Positions 49,921 to 57,941 of a DNA stretch of 64,000 nt are shown here, piece after piece (position 1 is the stretch's first letter; each line of letters opens with the position of its first letter). The DNA is from Lentzea waywayandensis. Lineage in GTDB: Bacteria; Actinomycetota; Actinomycetes; Mycobacteriales; Pseudonocardiaceae. A program made the position numbers and the translations under genes. The stretch covers positions 417,950 through 481,949 of the forward strand of contig NZ_FOYL01000006.1 of assembly GCF_900115955.1 (NCBI RefSeq), given 5' to 3'. The notes under the pieces were generated by a model. It had not been told where the DNA came from. It searched no databases and saw only the letters and a program-made list of their open reading frames with translations.

Positions 49921-50481
49921 CTATGACCTGTTGGGCGGCGCCGCGCGGGTGTGGATGCGTTCCCCCTGCTTGCCGAACAGGCTGATGAGCTCCGCGGGCC
50001 GCCCGTCGGCGCTGCTCAGCGCGTGCGGCTGGCGGCAGTCGAACTCGGCCACCTCGCCCGCCCGCAGCACGACCTCCTTGTCGCCGATCCGCAGCCGGAC
50101 CTGCCCGCTCAGCACGTAGAACCACTCGTAGCCCTCGTGCACGCGCGGTTCGTGCAGCTCGGCGTCGGAAAGGATCATCTTCCACGCCTGCAGTGGTCCG
50201 ATCGACCTGGTCAGCGGGATGCCGATGCGGCCGTGGTCGAGTTCGCGCGGCTTCATCTGCACGCGTGGATCACCCACCTCCGGCGCGCCGACCAGGTCGT
50301 CCAGGGTCACCTGGTAGGTCCGCGACAACGGCAGCAGCAGCTCCAGCGTCGGTTTGCGCTGATCGGTCTCCAGCCGCGACAGCGTCGACTTCGAGATGCC
50401 CGTCATCTCGGACAGCGACGCCAGCGTCAGCTCGTGCTCGGCCCGCAGCGCGGCGAGCCGTTGCCCCACGGTTGTTGCCAT
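49921..50481 (-). CDS. XRE-cupin transcriptional regulator
   Basis: 186 residues from ATG 50481. The HTH is VGQRLAALRAEHELTLASLS, then EMTGISKSTLSRLETDQRKP. The C-terminal cupin has HEGYEWFYVLSGQVRLRIGD and GEVAEFDCRQPHALSSADGR, with the two conserved cupin motifs. It is divergent from the thioredoxin-reductase-like gene across 50 bp and probably controls it. The pair XRE-cupin plus FAD oxidoreductase is frequent in actinomycetes. The ligand is unknown. Confidence 0.9.
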   Translation of the reverse strand: MATTVGQRLAALRAEHELTLASLSEMTGISKSTLSRLETDQRKPTLELLLPLSRTYQVTLDDLVGAPEVGDPRVQMKPRELDHGRIGIPLTRSIGPLQAWKMILSDAELHEPRVHEGYEWFYVLSGQVRLRIGDKEVVLRAGEVAEFDCRQPHALSSADGRPAELISLFGKQGERIHTRAAPPNRS

Positions 50482-50531
50482 AACAGCAACTTACTTTGCC
50501 AAAACTGGACTGTCGACCGCACTGTTGGCGC

Positions 50532-51347
50532 ATGACATTCGAAGTGGTGATCATTGGTGGGGGAGCGGCCGGGTTGAGCGCCGCTCTGATGCTGACCAGG
50601 GCGCGCCGCAGCGTGCTCGTGGTCGACGGTGCCGAGCCGCGCAACGCGCCGGCCGCGCACATGCACAACTACCTCTCTCGCGACGGCCTCTCGCCGTTGG
50701 AGCTGCTCAAGCACGGACGGGCCGAGGTAGAGGGCTACGGCGGAGAGATCGTCAACGACGACGTGCGAGGCGTGACCAGGACCGACGACGGGTTCGCGGT
50801 CGAGCTCAACGAGCGCACGGTGCACGCCCAGCGCCTGCTGTTCGCGACCGGCCTGGTCGACGAGGTGCCGGACAACCTGCGCGAACGCTGGGGCCGTGAC
50901 GTCTTCGGCTGCCCGTACTGCCACGGCTACGAGGTCCGCGACCAGAAGCTCGCGGTGTTCGGCGAGGAGATGAAGGTGAAGCTGGTCCGGCAGTGGTCGG
51001 ACGACGTCACCCACGTGCCGTCGGTCGACGCCATCGAGGTGGAGGACGACCGGCTGGTCGCGGTGATCTCCGGCTCGGAACGCATCCCGGCCGACGCGCT
51101 CGTGTACTCCGCACCGGTCAAACCGCGCGACGAGTTCCTGCTCGCGTTGGGTGCCGAGACCGAGGAGACCATGGCTGGTCCGTTCGTGCGCACGGACTCA
51201 AAGGGCCGCACGAGCGTGCCCGGCGCCTACGCGGCGGGCAACGTCACGGACCCGACGGCCATCGTGATCGTCGCCGCCGCGCAGGGAGCCCAGGCGGCCG
51301 GAATGATCAACATGGACCTGCTGGGCCTCATGCCGACGGCAGGCTGA
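50532..51347 (+). CDS. Thioredoxin-reductase-like flavoprotein lacking the NADPH-binding loop
   Basis: 271 residues from ATG 50532. The FAD fold is EVVIIGGGAAGLSAALMLTR, the redox motif is FGCPYCHGYEVRDQ (CPYC) and the second FAD segment is VPGAYAAGNVTDP. In homologues of about 300 residues the CxxC motif is followed by a nucleotide fold of the form VLGTGPMAVHQALLL. Here it is VFGEEMKVKLVRQWSDDVTH, so the GxGxxG/A loop is gone and the domain is shorter by about 20-30 residues. It may use another electron donor or be a redox sensor. Divergent from the XRE-cupin regulator; its end overlaps the histidine kinase by 20 nt. Confidence 0.8.
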   Translation: MTFEVVIIGGGAAGLSAALMLTRARRSVLVVDGAEPRNAPAAHMHNYLSRDGLSPLELLKHGRAEVEGYGGEIVNDDVRGVTRTDDGFAVELNERTVHAQRLLFATGLVDEVPDNLRERWGRDVFGCPYCHGYEVRDQKLAVFGEEMKVKLVRQWSDDVTHVPSVDAIEVEDDRLVAVISGSERIPADALVYSAPVKPRDEFLLALGAETEETMAGPFVRTDSKGRTSVPGAYAAGNVTDPTAIVIVAAAQGAQAAGMINMDLLGLMPTAG

Positions 51348-53040
51348 TCCGGAACGTCGAGCCCTCGCCGAGCGTGCTCGTCACCGACACCGAACCGCCG
51401 TGCGCCTCCACCAGGTGTCGTGTGATCGCGAGCCCGAGGCCGCTGCCACCCGTGCGGCGGCTGCGGGACTTGTCCGCGCGCCAGAACCTGTCGAACACGT
51501 GCGGCACGTCGTCCGGCGCGATGCCGGTACCGGTGTCCGTGACCTCCAGGATCGCCTGGTCCTGCCACTGGAACAGCTTCACGACGACCTCGCCGCCCGG
51601 CGGGGTGTAGCGCACGGCGTTCGCGACGAGGTTGCCGAGCGCCTGCCGCAGCCGCACCGGATCCGCGCTGATGTGCACCGGTGTGGTCTCGGCGCGCAGC
51701 AGGATCTCGCGGTTCTGCTGCGCGTTGACGACCTGGTCCACGACGTCGTCGAGCGCGATCGGTTCCGGGTGGAGCCTGAGCGTGCCCGCGTCGGCCTGGG
51801 CGAGGTCGTGCAGGTCGTCCACGAGTCGTTGCAGCAGAAGGGACTCCTCCAGCAGCATGTCGATCAGGTGCGGGTCGGGTTCGGCCAGCCCGTCCTGCGT
51901 CGCCTCCAGCCAGCCGGTGATGTTGCCCAACGGCGTGCGCAGCTCGTGCGCGACGTCGCTGACCATGGCCTGCCGCTGGCGTTCGGTCTCGGCGAGCTTC
52001 TCGGACATGGCGTTGAACGACTTGGCCAGCTCGCCGATCTCGCCCGCGCCACCGTCGACCCGCGCCGTCCGGTCGCCTTCGGCCGTGCGCTTCGTGGCGG
52101 CGGTGAGTGCGCGGATCGGCCGCACGAGCTGCGTCGCCGTGACCCACGAGGCGAAGCCGGCGATCGCGAGGATTCCCAGCGCCACCAACATGATCCGGGT
52201 GGTACCGGTCGTCGACAGGTCGATCGGCTGCGGCTCGTCACCGGTCGGTGAGGTGAGGAACATCTGCGCCGGAGGGGCGACGTACGACTTCAACATCTCG
52301 CGCCGCGCGGTGTCCATGCACTGCACCACGTCGGTCGACGTGCCGGCGATCACCAGGTAGTCCCAGTCGAGCGTGACCCTGCCGGGTGCCTTGGCCGGAA
52401 TCTGCCCGTTGCCCGGCAACGTCTTCAGGCAGTCCAGGAAGTACGGCTGCAGCTCCTCGTAGGCCTTCTGCTCGGTCGCCGTCATCGTGTAGAGGTAGTC
52501 GCCCGCGGGGCAGTCCTCCCACAGCGAGAAGTGGCCGGGTTCCAGGCTCGTGACCCGTGGCCGGCCGTTCGGGTACTCCACGATCTCGACCCGGCCGTTG
52601 CACTCGAGCAGCTGATCGGCGTAGGAGCGCAACTTGCGGGTCTCGTCGTCGGAGAGCTTGAAGGGTCCGACCGCGTGCGGGTCGACCTTTCCGTTGAGGT
52701 TCAACGGGTCGATCAGCGCCTTGGGCGTGACGGGCAGTGGCGGCGCGTTCTCGGTGCCGGTGTCCAGCAGCTTCCTGCCGTTGCCGTCGGTCAGGGCGAT
52801 GCGGCGGTTGTACGTCTTCGCCACGCCCTCCACTGTGGACTTCGCAGCACTCCAGTCCTTGTGCGTGGCCGCGTACTTGACCATCTCGTCGTAGATCTGG
52901 GCGTCCGTCTCGAGCGCCTCGCCCTGCTCCTGCCGGATCGCGCCGGTCGTCGCCTGCGACGCCAGCCACGCCGTGACGGCGATCGAACAGGCCGCGATCA
53001 CCAGGGAGAACAGGAAGAACCGGACGAGGAGGCTTTTCAT
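51328..53040 (-). CDS. HAMP sensor histidine kinase
   Basis: 570 residues from ATG 53040. TM1 is about 8-28 (FFLFSLVIAACSIAVTAWLA), the extracellular sensor spans about 29-275, TM2 follows (IMLVALGILAIAGFASWVTA), then HAMP (QLVRPIRALTAATKRTAEGD) and HisKA with the phospho-accepting His365 in SDVAHELRTPLGNITGWLEA. The ATPase domain has NLVANAVRYTPPGGEV (N-box), DTGTGIAPDDVPHVFDRFWR (G1/F) and GGSGLGLAITRHLV (G2). It follows the response regulator with a 4-nt overlap (ATGA). The extracellular signal is unknown. Four Cys in the sensor may form disulfides. Confidence 0.95.
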   Translation of the reverse strand: MKSLLVRFFLFSLVIAACSIAVTAWLASQATTGAIRQEQGEALETDAQIYDEMVKYAATHKDWSAAKSTVEGVAKTYNRRIALTDGNGRKLLDTGTENAPPLPVTPKALIDPLNLNGKVDPHAVGPFKLSDDETRKLRSYADQLLECNGRVEIVEYPNGRPRVTSLEPGHFSLWEDCPAGDYLYTMTATEQKAYEELQPYFLDCLKTLPGNGQIPAKAPGRVTLDWDYLVIAGTSTDVVQCMDTARREMLKSYVAPPAQMFLTSPTGDEPQPIDLSTTGTTRIMLVALGILAIAGFASWVTATQLVRPIRALTAATKRTAEGDRTARVDGGAGEIGELAKSFNAMSEKLAETERQRQAMVSDVAHELRTPLGNITGWLEATQDGLAEPDPHLIDMLLEESLLLQRLVDDLHDLAQADAGTLRLHPEPIALDDVVDQVVNAQQNREILLRAETTPVHISADPVRLRQALGNLVANAVRYTPPGGEVVVKLFQWQDQAILEVTDTGTGIAPDDVPHVFDRFWRADKSRSRRTGGSGLGLAITRHLVEAHGGSVSVTSTLGEGSTFRISLPSA

Positions 53041-53702
53041 ACGAGCTTGTATCCGATGCCGTAGACGGTGAGAAGTCGTTCCGGCCGGCGCGAGTCCTGC
53101 TCGATCTTGCGGCGCAGCTTCATCATGTGCACGTCGACCGTGCGTGCGGTGATGAACCCGTCCTCCAGCAACTGCTCGCGCGTGAACACCCGTTGCGGCT
53201 GCGCGGCCATCTTCGCCAGCAACCGGAACTCGGCGGGCGTGAGGCTCACCAGCTCGTCCTTGATGCGCACTTCGTGCCGGATCGGATCGACGGTCAGATC
53301 GCCGACCTTGAGCACCGTGGCGTTCGTCTCTCGCGTACGGCCGGTGCGCCGCAGGATCGTCCGCACGCGCGCGACCATCTGCCGTGGCCGGAACGGTTTG
53401 GTGATGTAGTCGTCCGCGCCCAGGTCGAAGCCGAGCAGCACGTCATCCTCAGTGGACCGCGCCGTGAGCAGCACGATCGGCACGTCCGACTCGGTCCGGA
53501 TGGCGCGCATCACGTCGATGCCGTCGACCAGCGGCATCATCACGTCCAGCACCAGCAGGTCCGGGTTGCGGCGCCGCGTCTCGTCGATCGCCGCCCGTCC
53601 GTCGTGGACGACCACCACGGAATGCCCGTCGTGCTCCAGGTACCGGCGGACGAGTTCAGCCTGGTGAACGTTGTCCTCGGCGACGAGAATGTGGGCACAC
53701 AC
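53037..53702 (-). CDS. OmpR/PhoB-family response regulator
   Basis: 221 residues from GTG 53702 (start chosen where the receiver domain begins, VCAHILVAEDNVHQAELVRR). Acidic pocket DN near residue 9-10, phospho-accepting Asp53 in DLLVLDVMMPLVDG, Thr/Lys switch residues in VLLTARST and DYITKPFRPRQM. The C-terminal winged helix has VSLTPAEFRLLAKMAAQPQR, FTREQLLEDGFITARTVDVH, MMKLRRKIEQDSRRPERLL. It forms a two-component system with the overlapping kinase gene. Longer in-frame starts up to 53759 add no recognisable sequence. Confidence 0.93.
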   Translation of the reverse strand: MCAHILVAEDNVHQAELVRRYLEHDGHSVVVVHDGRAAIDETRRRNPDLLVLDVMMPLVDGIDVMRAIRTESDVPIVLLTARSTEDDVLLGFDLGADDYITKPFRPRQMVARVRTILRRTGRTRETNATVLKVGDLTVDPIRHEVRIKDELVSLTPAEFRLLAKMAAQPQRVFTREQLLEDGFITARTVDVHMMKLRRKIEQDSRRPERLLTVYGIGYKLV

Positions 53703-53782
53703 AGCGCGAAGTATGCAGCCCTTCACGACAGTCAAGCGGGACGTAAACAGGTTCTTCATCAGTTCCGGCGAGCGTTGCCGTC

Positions 53783-54574
53783 ATGAAGGTGCACCTGGCT
53801 CTGGCGGCTGTCGGGTTGACGGCGATCCTCCTGACGACGACGCAGCTGGCAGGAGAGACGTCCCCCGCGGCCGCTCCCACCACGCCGTCGACCGTCACGC
53901 CAGTGGAGGCCCCTTCCTCGCAGGCCCCGCCACCGCCACCGCCGCCCCGCGTCTACGCGTCCAGCTCGGACCTGCCCGACGGCCCCGAGTTCCCGGTGTC
54001 CGGCGCGGGCACGTTCCACGAGGTCCCGGGCAACGGTCCGGTGGTCGGCACGGGCCCGTTGCGGACCTACGCCGTCGAGATCGAGAACGGCATCACCGTC
54101 GACGAGCAGGCCTTCTCGGCGTTCGTGGACGCCACCCTCGGCGACCCGCGTGGCTGGACCGCACGCGGCGCGCGTTCGGTGCGGCGCGTGTCCGGTGCGG
54201 CCTCGGTGCGCGTCCGGCTGACGTCCCAGCAGACCGCCCGCGACGTCTGCGGCTACGAGATCCCGGTCGACGTCTCGTGCCGCGACGGCAACCTCGTGTT
54301 CCTCAGCGCCGCCCGCTGGATCCGCGGCGCCGTCGCGTTCCTGCCGGACCTGAACACCTACCGGACGTACATGGTCAACCACGAGGTCGGGCACGCGTTC
54401 GGGCAGGGCCACCAGCCGTGCGGCGTCGCCGGCGGCCCGGCGCCGGTGATGATGCAGCAGACGTTCAGCGTGTCCAACGACGAGATCGTCCGCATCACCA
54501 ACGGCGTCTCTCAGGGCGCGTTCATCCCGCAGGACGGGAAGGTGTGCGCGCCGAACGGGTGGCCGTATCCATGA
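53783..54574 (+). CDS. DUF3152 secreted zinc metalloprotease-like protein
   Basis: 263 residues from ATG 53783. Signal/anchor at the N-terminus (MKVHLALAAVGLTAILL), then a Thr/Pro linker with a run of eight prolines. The DUF3152 domain has TYAVEIENGITVDEQAFSAF, and the zinc motif NHEVGHAFGQGHQPC (HExxHxxGxxH), followed by the conserved Met-turn region PAPVMMQQT. Six Cys fit an extracellular location. DUF3152 proteins are putative matrixin-like proteases of actinobacteria with unknown substrates. Its stop overlaps the next frame (ATGA). Confidence 0.9.
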   Translation: MKVHLALAAVGLTAILLTTTQLAGETSPAAAPTTPSTVTPVEAPSSQAPPPPPPPRVYASSSDLPDGPEFPVSGAGTFHEVPGNGPVVGTGPLRTYAVEIENGITVDEQAFSAFVDATLGDPRGWTARGARSVRRVSGAASVRVRLTSQQTARDVCGYEIPVDVSCRDGNLVFLSAARWIRGAVAFLPDLNTYRTYMVNHEVGHAFGQGHQPCGVAGGPAPVMMQQTFSVSNDEIVRITNGVSQGAFIPQDGKVCAPNGWPYP

Positions 54575-54924
54575 CCTTCGTGGCCATCACCGTGGTCTCG
54601 CCCTCGACCGAGAACACCGGCTCGACCCGTTCGAAGACCTATCTGAGCTCGGTGACGACGTCGGCGCCGGTGAACCCCGCGATCACCCGGTGGGCCGCGC
54701 GCATGAACCTCGTGGTCGCCGCGTTCCTCGCGCAGGCCGTGGTCGAACCGCGCCTGGGGGAGTCGTTGCGGCGGGGCAACACCGAGATGGTCGCCTGGCT
54801 GGCGGGGACGATCACCGCGGTGCGCCCCGGCGGTGATCCCGAGCGCGACGCCATGGCGCTGCTGGCGTTCGCTGCCGAGGGCCTGGTGGACCACCAACTC
54901 GCGCGTGTGCTCACTCGTGGTTGA
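54571..54924 (+). pseudogene. TetR-family C-terminal fragment
   Basis: An open frame of 117 codons starts at the ATG overlapping the DUF3152 stop. From about residue 45 it reads like the ligand-binding C-terminus of a TetR regulator: RWAARMNLVVAAFLAQAVVE, PRLGESLRRGNTEMVAWLAG, MALLAFAAEGLVDHQLARVL. The N-terminal helix-turn-helix is absent and residues 1-44 (SPSTENTGSTRSKTYLSSV) look unrelated. It is most likely a relic left by a deletion or rearrangement; expression as a coupled short protein is less likely. Confidence 0.55.
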
Positions 54925-54948
54925 TGTCCGTCTCCATAACCTGACGGC

Positions 54949-55854
54949 ATGGACGTGGACACGAGGCTGCTGAGATATTTCGCCGCCATCGCCGAGGAGG
55001 GCAACCTCACGCGCGCGGCGCACCGGCTCTTCGTGTCACAACCATCGCTGACCAAGCAACTCAAGCACCTGGAGTCGCAACTGGGCGTGCGGCTGTTCAC
55101 GCGCTCCAGCACCGGGATGAAGCTGACCGAGGCGGGCCATGCCCTCGCCGCGCGCGTACCGCCGGTGCTCGCGGGCTGGGAGGCGGCGGTGAGCGGGACC
55201 CGCAGTGCCGGCCGTGTGCTGCGCGTCGGTTTCCTGGCCAGCGCGGCGAACTACGCGATGCAGGACATCGTCGCCGCGTTCGGCAGGCTTCACCCAGGCT
55301 GGCGAGTCGACCTGAGGCAGGCGCCGTGGTCGGATCCGACTGCGGGTCTCGCGGCGGCGGAGGTACCGGTTGCCTTGCTGCGACTGCCCCTTCCCGGCGA
55401 CGAGACGTTCGGCGTGCGGACGTTGTTCAGCGAATCTCGTTGCGTGGCACTACCTTCCGCGCATCCGCTGGCCGGGCGTGCCTCGATCGCGTTCCGCGAA
55501 CTGTGGGACGACCCGGTCATCGTCGCCCCCTCGTTGAAGGGGAACTGGCGCGAGCACTGGCTGGCGTTGTCCGAAAGGGACGGTCGTGAGGTTCGCGTCG
55601 GTGCCGTGGCGGATCACCCCGACGAGTTCCTCGGCGCGATCGCCGGCGGTTACGGCGTCGCGCTGGTTCCCGCGTCCACGGCCCACTTCTACGCACGCCC
55701 CGACATCGCCTACGTGCCGGTGACGGGCGTGAGTCCCAGTGAAGTGGCCGTGGCGTGGCTGCCGGACGCCGGTGAGGCCGTCGCGGACTTCGTCCAGTGC
55801 TGCCTCGACGTCACGCGCTCTCGGCGCACCGGCTGCGGCACGTGCTCGGGCTGA
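54949..55854 (+). CDS. LysR-family transcriptional regulator
   Basis: 301 residues from ATG 54949. HTH: LLRYFAAIAEEGNLTRAAHR and LFVSQPSLTKQLKHLESQLG, FTRSSTGMKLTEAGHALAAR. The effector-binding part has RVGFLASAANYAMQDIVAAF, VALPSAHPLAGRASIAF and AIAGGYGVALVPAS. The C-terminus is Cys- and Arg-rich, and it overlaps the convergent AraC-type gene by 44 nt. Target genes are unclear because there is no divergent operon next to it. Confidence 0.92.
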   Translation: MDVDTRLLRYFAAIAEEGNLTRAAHRLFVSQPSLTKQLKHLESQLGVRLFTRSSTGMKLTEAGHALAARVPPVLAGWEAAVSGTRSAGRVLRVGFLASAANYAMQDIVAAFGRLHPGWRVDLRQAPWSDPTAGLAAAEVPVALLRLPLPGDETFGVRTLFSESRCVALPSAHPLAGRASIAFRELWDDPVIVAPSLKGNWREHWLALSERDGREVRVGAVADHPDEFLGAIAGGYGVALVPASTAHFYARPDIAYVPVTGVSPSEVAVAWLPDAGEAVADFVQCCLDVTRSRRTGCGTCSG

Positions 55855-56572
55855 AACCGTGCACCCGCTTGAACGCGGCGCTGAACCCGAACGCGTCCGC
55901 ATACCCGACCTTGCGCGCCACCGAGGCCACCGTCGCCGACGACTCGGCCAGCAGATCAGCCGCCAGAGCCATGCGCCACTCCGTCAGGTACGTCAGCGGC
56001 GGCACCCCGACGAGCTTCGCGAACCTGCCGGCCAGCGTCGTCCGCGCCACCCCGGCCTCCTTGGCCAGCAGGGCGAGCGTCCACGCCCGTTCGGGCTTCG
56101 CGTGCATCGCCTTGAGGACCGGCCCGACCACCGCGTCCGCCTGCGCCCCCAGCCACCCGTCGCCGTGCTCGCGGTCGAACCACTCCTTGAGCGCACACAC
56201 CATCAGCCAGTCGAGCAACCGATCCGCGACCACACTCGGCCCGTCCATGCCGATGCCGGCGTAGAACTCCGCGCACCCGTCCTCTCCCGGCGCCACCAAC
56301 GCGTCCGGCAACACCGACGTGAGCCGCCGCGCCACAGCCGTGTTGACCTCGTACGTCCCGCTCACCACCGACGCACGCCCTTGCGCCGCAACGGACTCCT
56401 GCACCACAAGGATGTCCCCGGCCTTGGCGGTCTGCCCGTGCACGCTGATCTCACCCGACGCCACCGCGTACAACGTGAGCCCAGGCAACACCCGCGTTCC
56501 GTCGATCTCGGTCCGGCGCACCCCAGCACCATCCGCGCGCACCCCGCGCAGCAGTTCGTCGAACGGCTCCAT
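55811..56572 (-). CDS. AraC-family regulator with cupin domain
   Basis: 253 residues from ATG 56572 (start of MEPFDELLRGVRADGAG); an in-frame extension to 56626 is possible. The AraC_binding_2/cupin_6 region has LTLYAVASGEISVHGQTAKA, GDILVVQESVAAQGRASVVS. The DNA-binding end has WTLALLAKEAGVARTTLAGR, FAKLVGVPPLTYLTEWRMAL and VASVARKVGYADAFGFSAAF. It is divergent from an NmrA-type oxidoreductase gene across 89 bp and probably regulates it. Such pairs are common in actinomycetes. Confidence 0.92.
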   Translation of the reverse strand: MEPFDELLRGVRADGAGVRRTEIDGTRVLPGLTLYAVASGEISVHGQTAKAGDILVVQESVAAQGRASVVSGTYEVNTAVARRLTSVLPDALVAPGEDGCAEFYAGIGMDGPSVVADRLLDWLMVCALKEWFDREHGDGWLGAQADAVVGPVLKAMHAKPERAWTLALLAKEAGVARTTLAGRFAKLVGVPPLTYLTEWRMALAADLLAESSATVASVARKVGYADAFGFSAAFKRVHGFSPSTCRSRCAESA

Positions 56573-56661
56573 GCCGTCCACGATACGTCCCGAACGATCG
56601 AACATCATCGATGAACTCTCGCCCATGTCCTCTGCTCTTGTGACCGGGTTGGCTTCAGGTC

Positions 56662-57462
56662 ATGACAGAGATCCTGGTCCTGGGCGCAACCGGCAAGACG
56701 GGCCGCCGCGTGGTCCGCACCCTCGAAGCCGCCGGTCTGACGCCCCGCAAGGCCTCCCGTGCCACCGGCTTCGACTGGAACGACCCGTCGACCTGGAAAC
56801 CGTTCCTGCACGGCGCCACCGCCACCTACCTGATCGCCCCGGAAGACCCGACCCTCGCCGCCCAGTTCACCGAACTGGCGGCGGCCTCCGGCGTCCGCCG
56901 CCTCGTCCTGCTCTCCGGCCGCGGCCTCGACAAGACCCCACCGGATGTCTTCCAGAGCATGCACGCCGCCGAGAAGGCGGTCCGCGCGAGCGACTTCACC
57001 TGGACCGTCCTGCGAGCCAACAACTTCAACCAGAACTTCTCCGAGGAGATCTGGCAGCCCGAAATCCAGGCAGGCCGCCTCTCCCTGCCCGTGGACGACA
57101 CCCCGGAACCGTTCGTGGACGTCCAGGACATCGCCGAGGTAGCCGCCCTGGCCCTGACCACCGACGACCACCAGGGCCAGACCTACGACCTCACCGGCCC
57201 GGAAGGAATCACCTTCGCGGCCGCCGTGTCCAAGATCGCCGCAGCCACCGGCCGCCCGATCGAACTGGTGAAACTCACCCCGGCCGAATACCGCGAAGCC
57301 CTGCTCTCCCAAGGAGCCCCGGAAGAGGTCGCCACCGAGCTGAACGGCATGTTCGAGAGCATGCGGGCAGGCGTGCTGGCCACCCCGACGGACGACATCT
57401 CGCGCCTGCTGGGCCGCCCCGCCACCAGCTTCGACGCCTACGTCTCCGAAACCTGGCGCTGA
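56662..57462 (+). CDS. NmrA/SDR-type NAD(P)-binding protein
   Basis: 266 residues from ATG 56662. The nucleotide loop is TEILVLGATGKTGRRVVRTL (GxxGxxG). Further segments are ATATYLIAPEDPTLAAQFTE, VRRLVLLSGRG, FTWTVLRANNFNQNF and PEPFVDVQDIAEVAALALTT, typical of atypical short-chain dehydrogenases of the NmrA/azoR-like group. The Tyr-x3-Lys of classical SDRs is missing, so it is likely a redox-sensing or atypical reductase. Controlled probably by the divergent AraC protein. Confidence 0.9.
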   Translation: MTEILVLGATGKTGRRVVRTLEAAGLTPRKASRATGFDWNDPSTWKPFLHGATATYLIAPEDPTLAAQFTELAAASGVRRLVLLSGRGLDKTPPDVFQSMHAAEKAVRASDFTWTVLRANNFNQNFSEEIWQPEIQAGRLSLPVDDTPEPFVDVQDIAEVAALALTTDDHQGQTYDLTGPEGITFAAAVSKIAAATGRPIELVKLTPAEYREALLSQGAPEEVATELNGMFESMRAGVLATPTDDISRLLGRPATSFDAYVSETWR

Positions 57463-57821
57463 CGAGGCAACAACAGGTGCACGGCAAACCCGGCAGCCGT
57501 GGCCATCACCGCCTGGTAGACGACCGACACCTGGTACCCGGCCCCCACCAGGAACGCCGCGTCCAGCCCGGTCGTCCACCAGCCGGCCAGCTCACCGAGC
57601 CCCAGCACGTGCCACCCGAAGAACCCGGCACACCACCCGGCAACGACCCAGGCCGCCTGCCCACCCCGCCGCACGAAGAGAACGGTCGACACCGCGGCTA
57701 CGGCGTTGAAGGCGAGGGCGATGCCGGTCAGCGTCGCGTCGGCGCTCCACACCAGGCTTGCCACCGTTTGCATCACGAGCACGCCGACGACCAGCCCAAT
57801 GCCCAACCGCGTCTTGTCCAC
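57438..57821 (-). CDS. Small four-helix membrane protein
   Basis: 127 residues from GTG 57821 (upstream in-frame starts have no better site). Four hydrophobic segments: IGLVVGVLVMQTVASLVW, GIALAFNAVAAVSTVLFV, VVAGWCAGFFGWHVLGLG and YQVSVVYQAVMATAAGFAVH. No domain of known function is recognised; the size and topology resemble uncharacterised actinomycete integral membrane proteins. Its 3' end overlaps the NmrA gene by 25 nt convergently. Confidence 0.7.
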   Translation of the reverse strand: MDKTRLGIGLVVGVLVMQTVASLVWSADATLTGIALAFNAVAAVSTVLFVRRGGQAAWVVAGWCAGFFGWHVLGLGELAGWWTTGLDAAFLVGAGYQVSVVYQAVMATAAGFAVHLLLPRQRQVSET

Positions 57822-57941
57822 GGCCTGATTATTCAGCCGAGCATCCACGGCCGTGTGTCGGACACGGAGAGACGGACGCTCGTTCCTTTGTTGCTGCATA
57901 TGGCGGCTGATTGTGCGACGTTTGGTTGAAATCGTCTTTAG

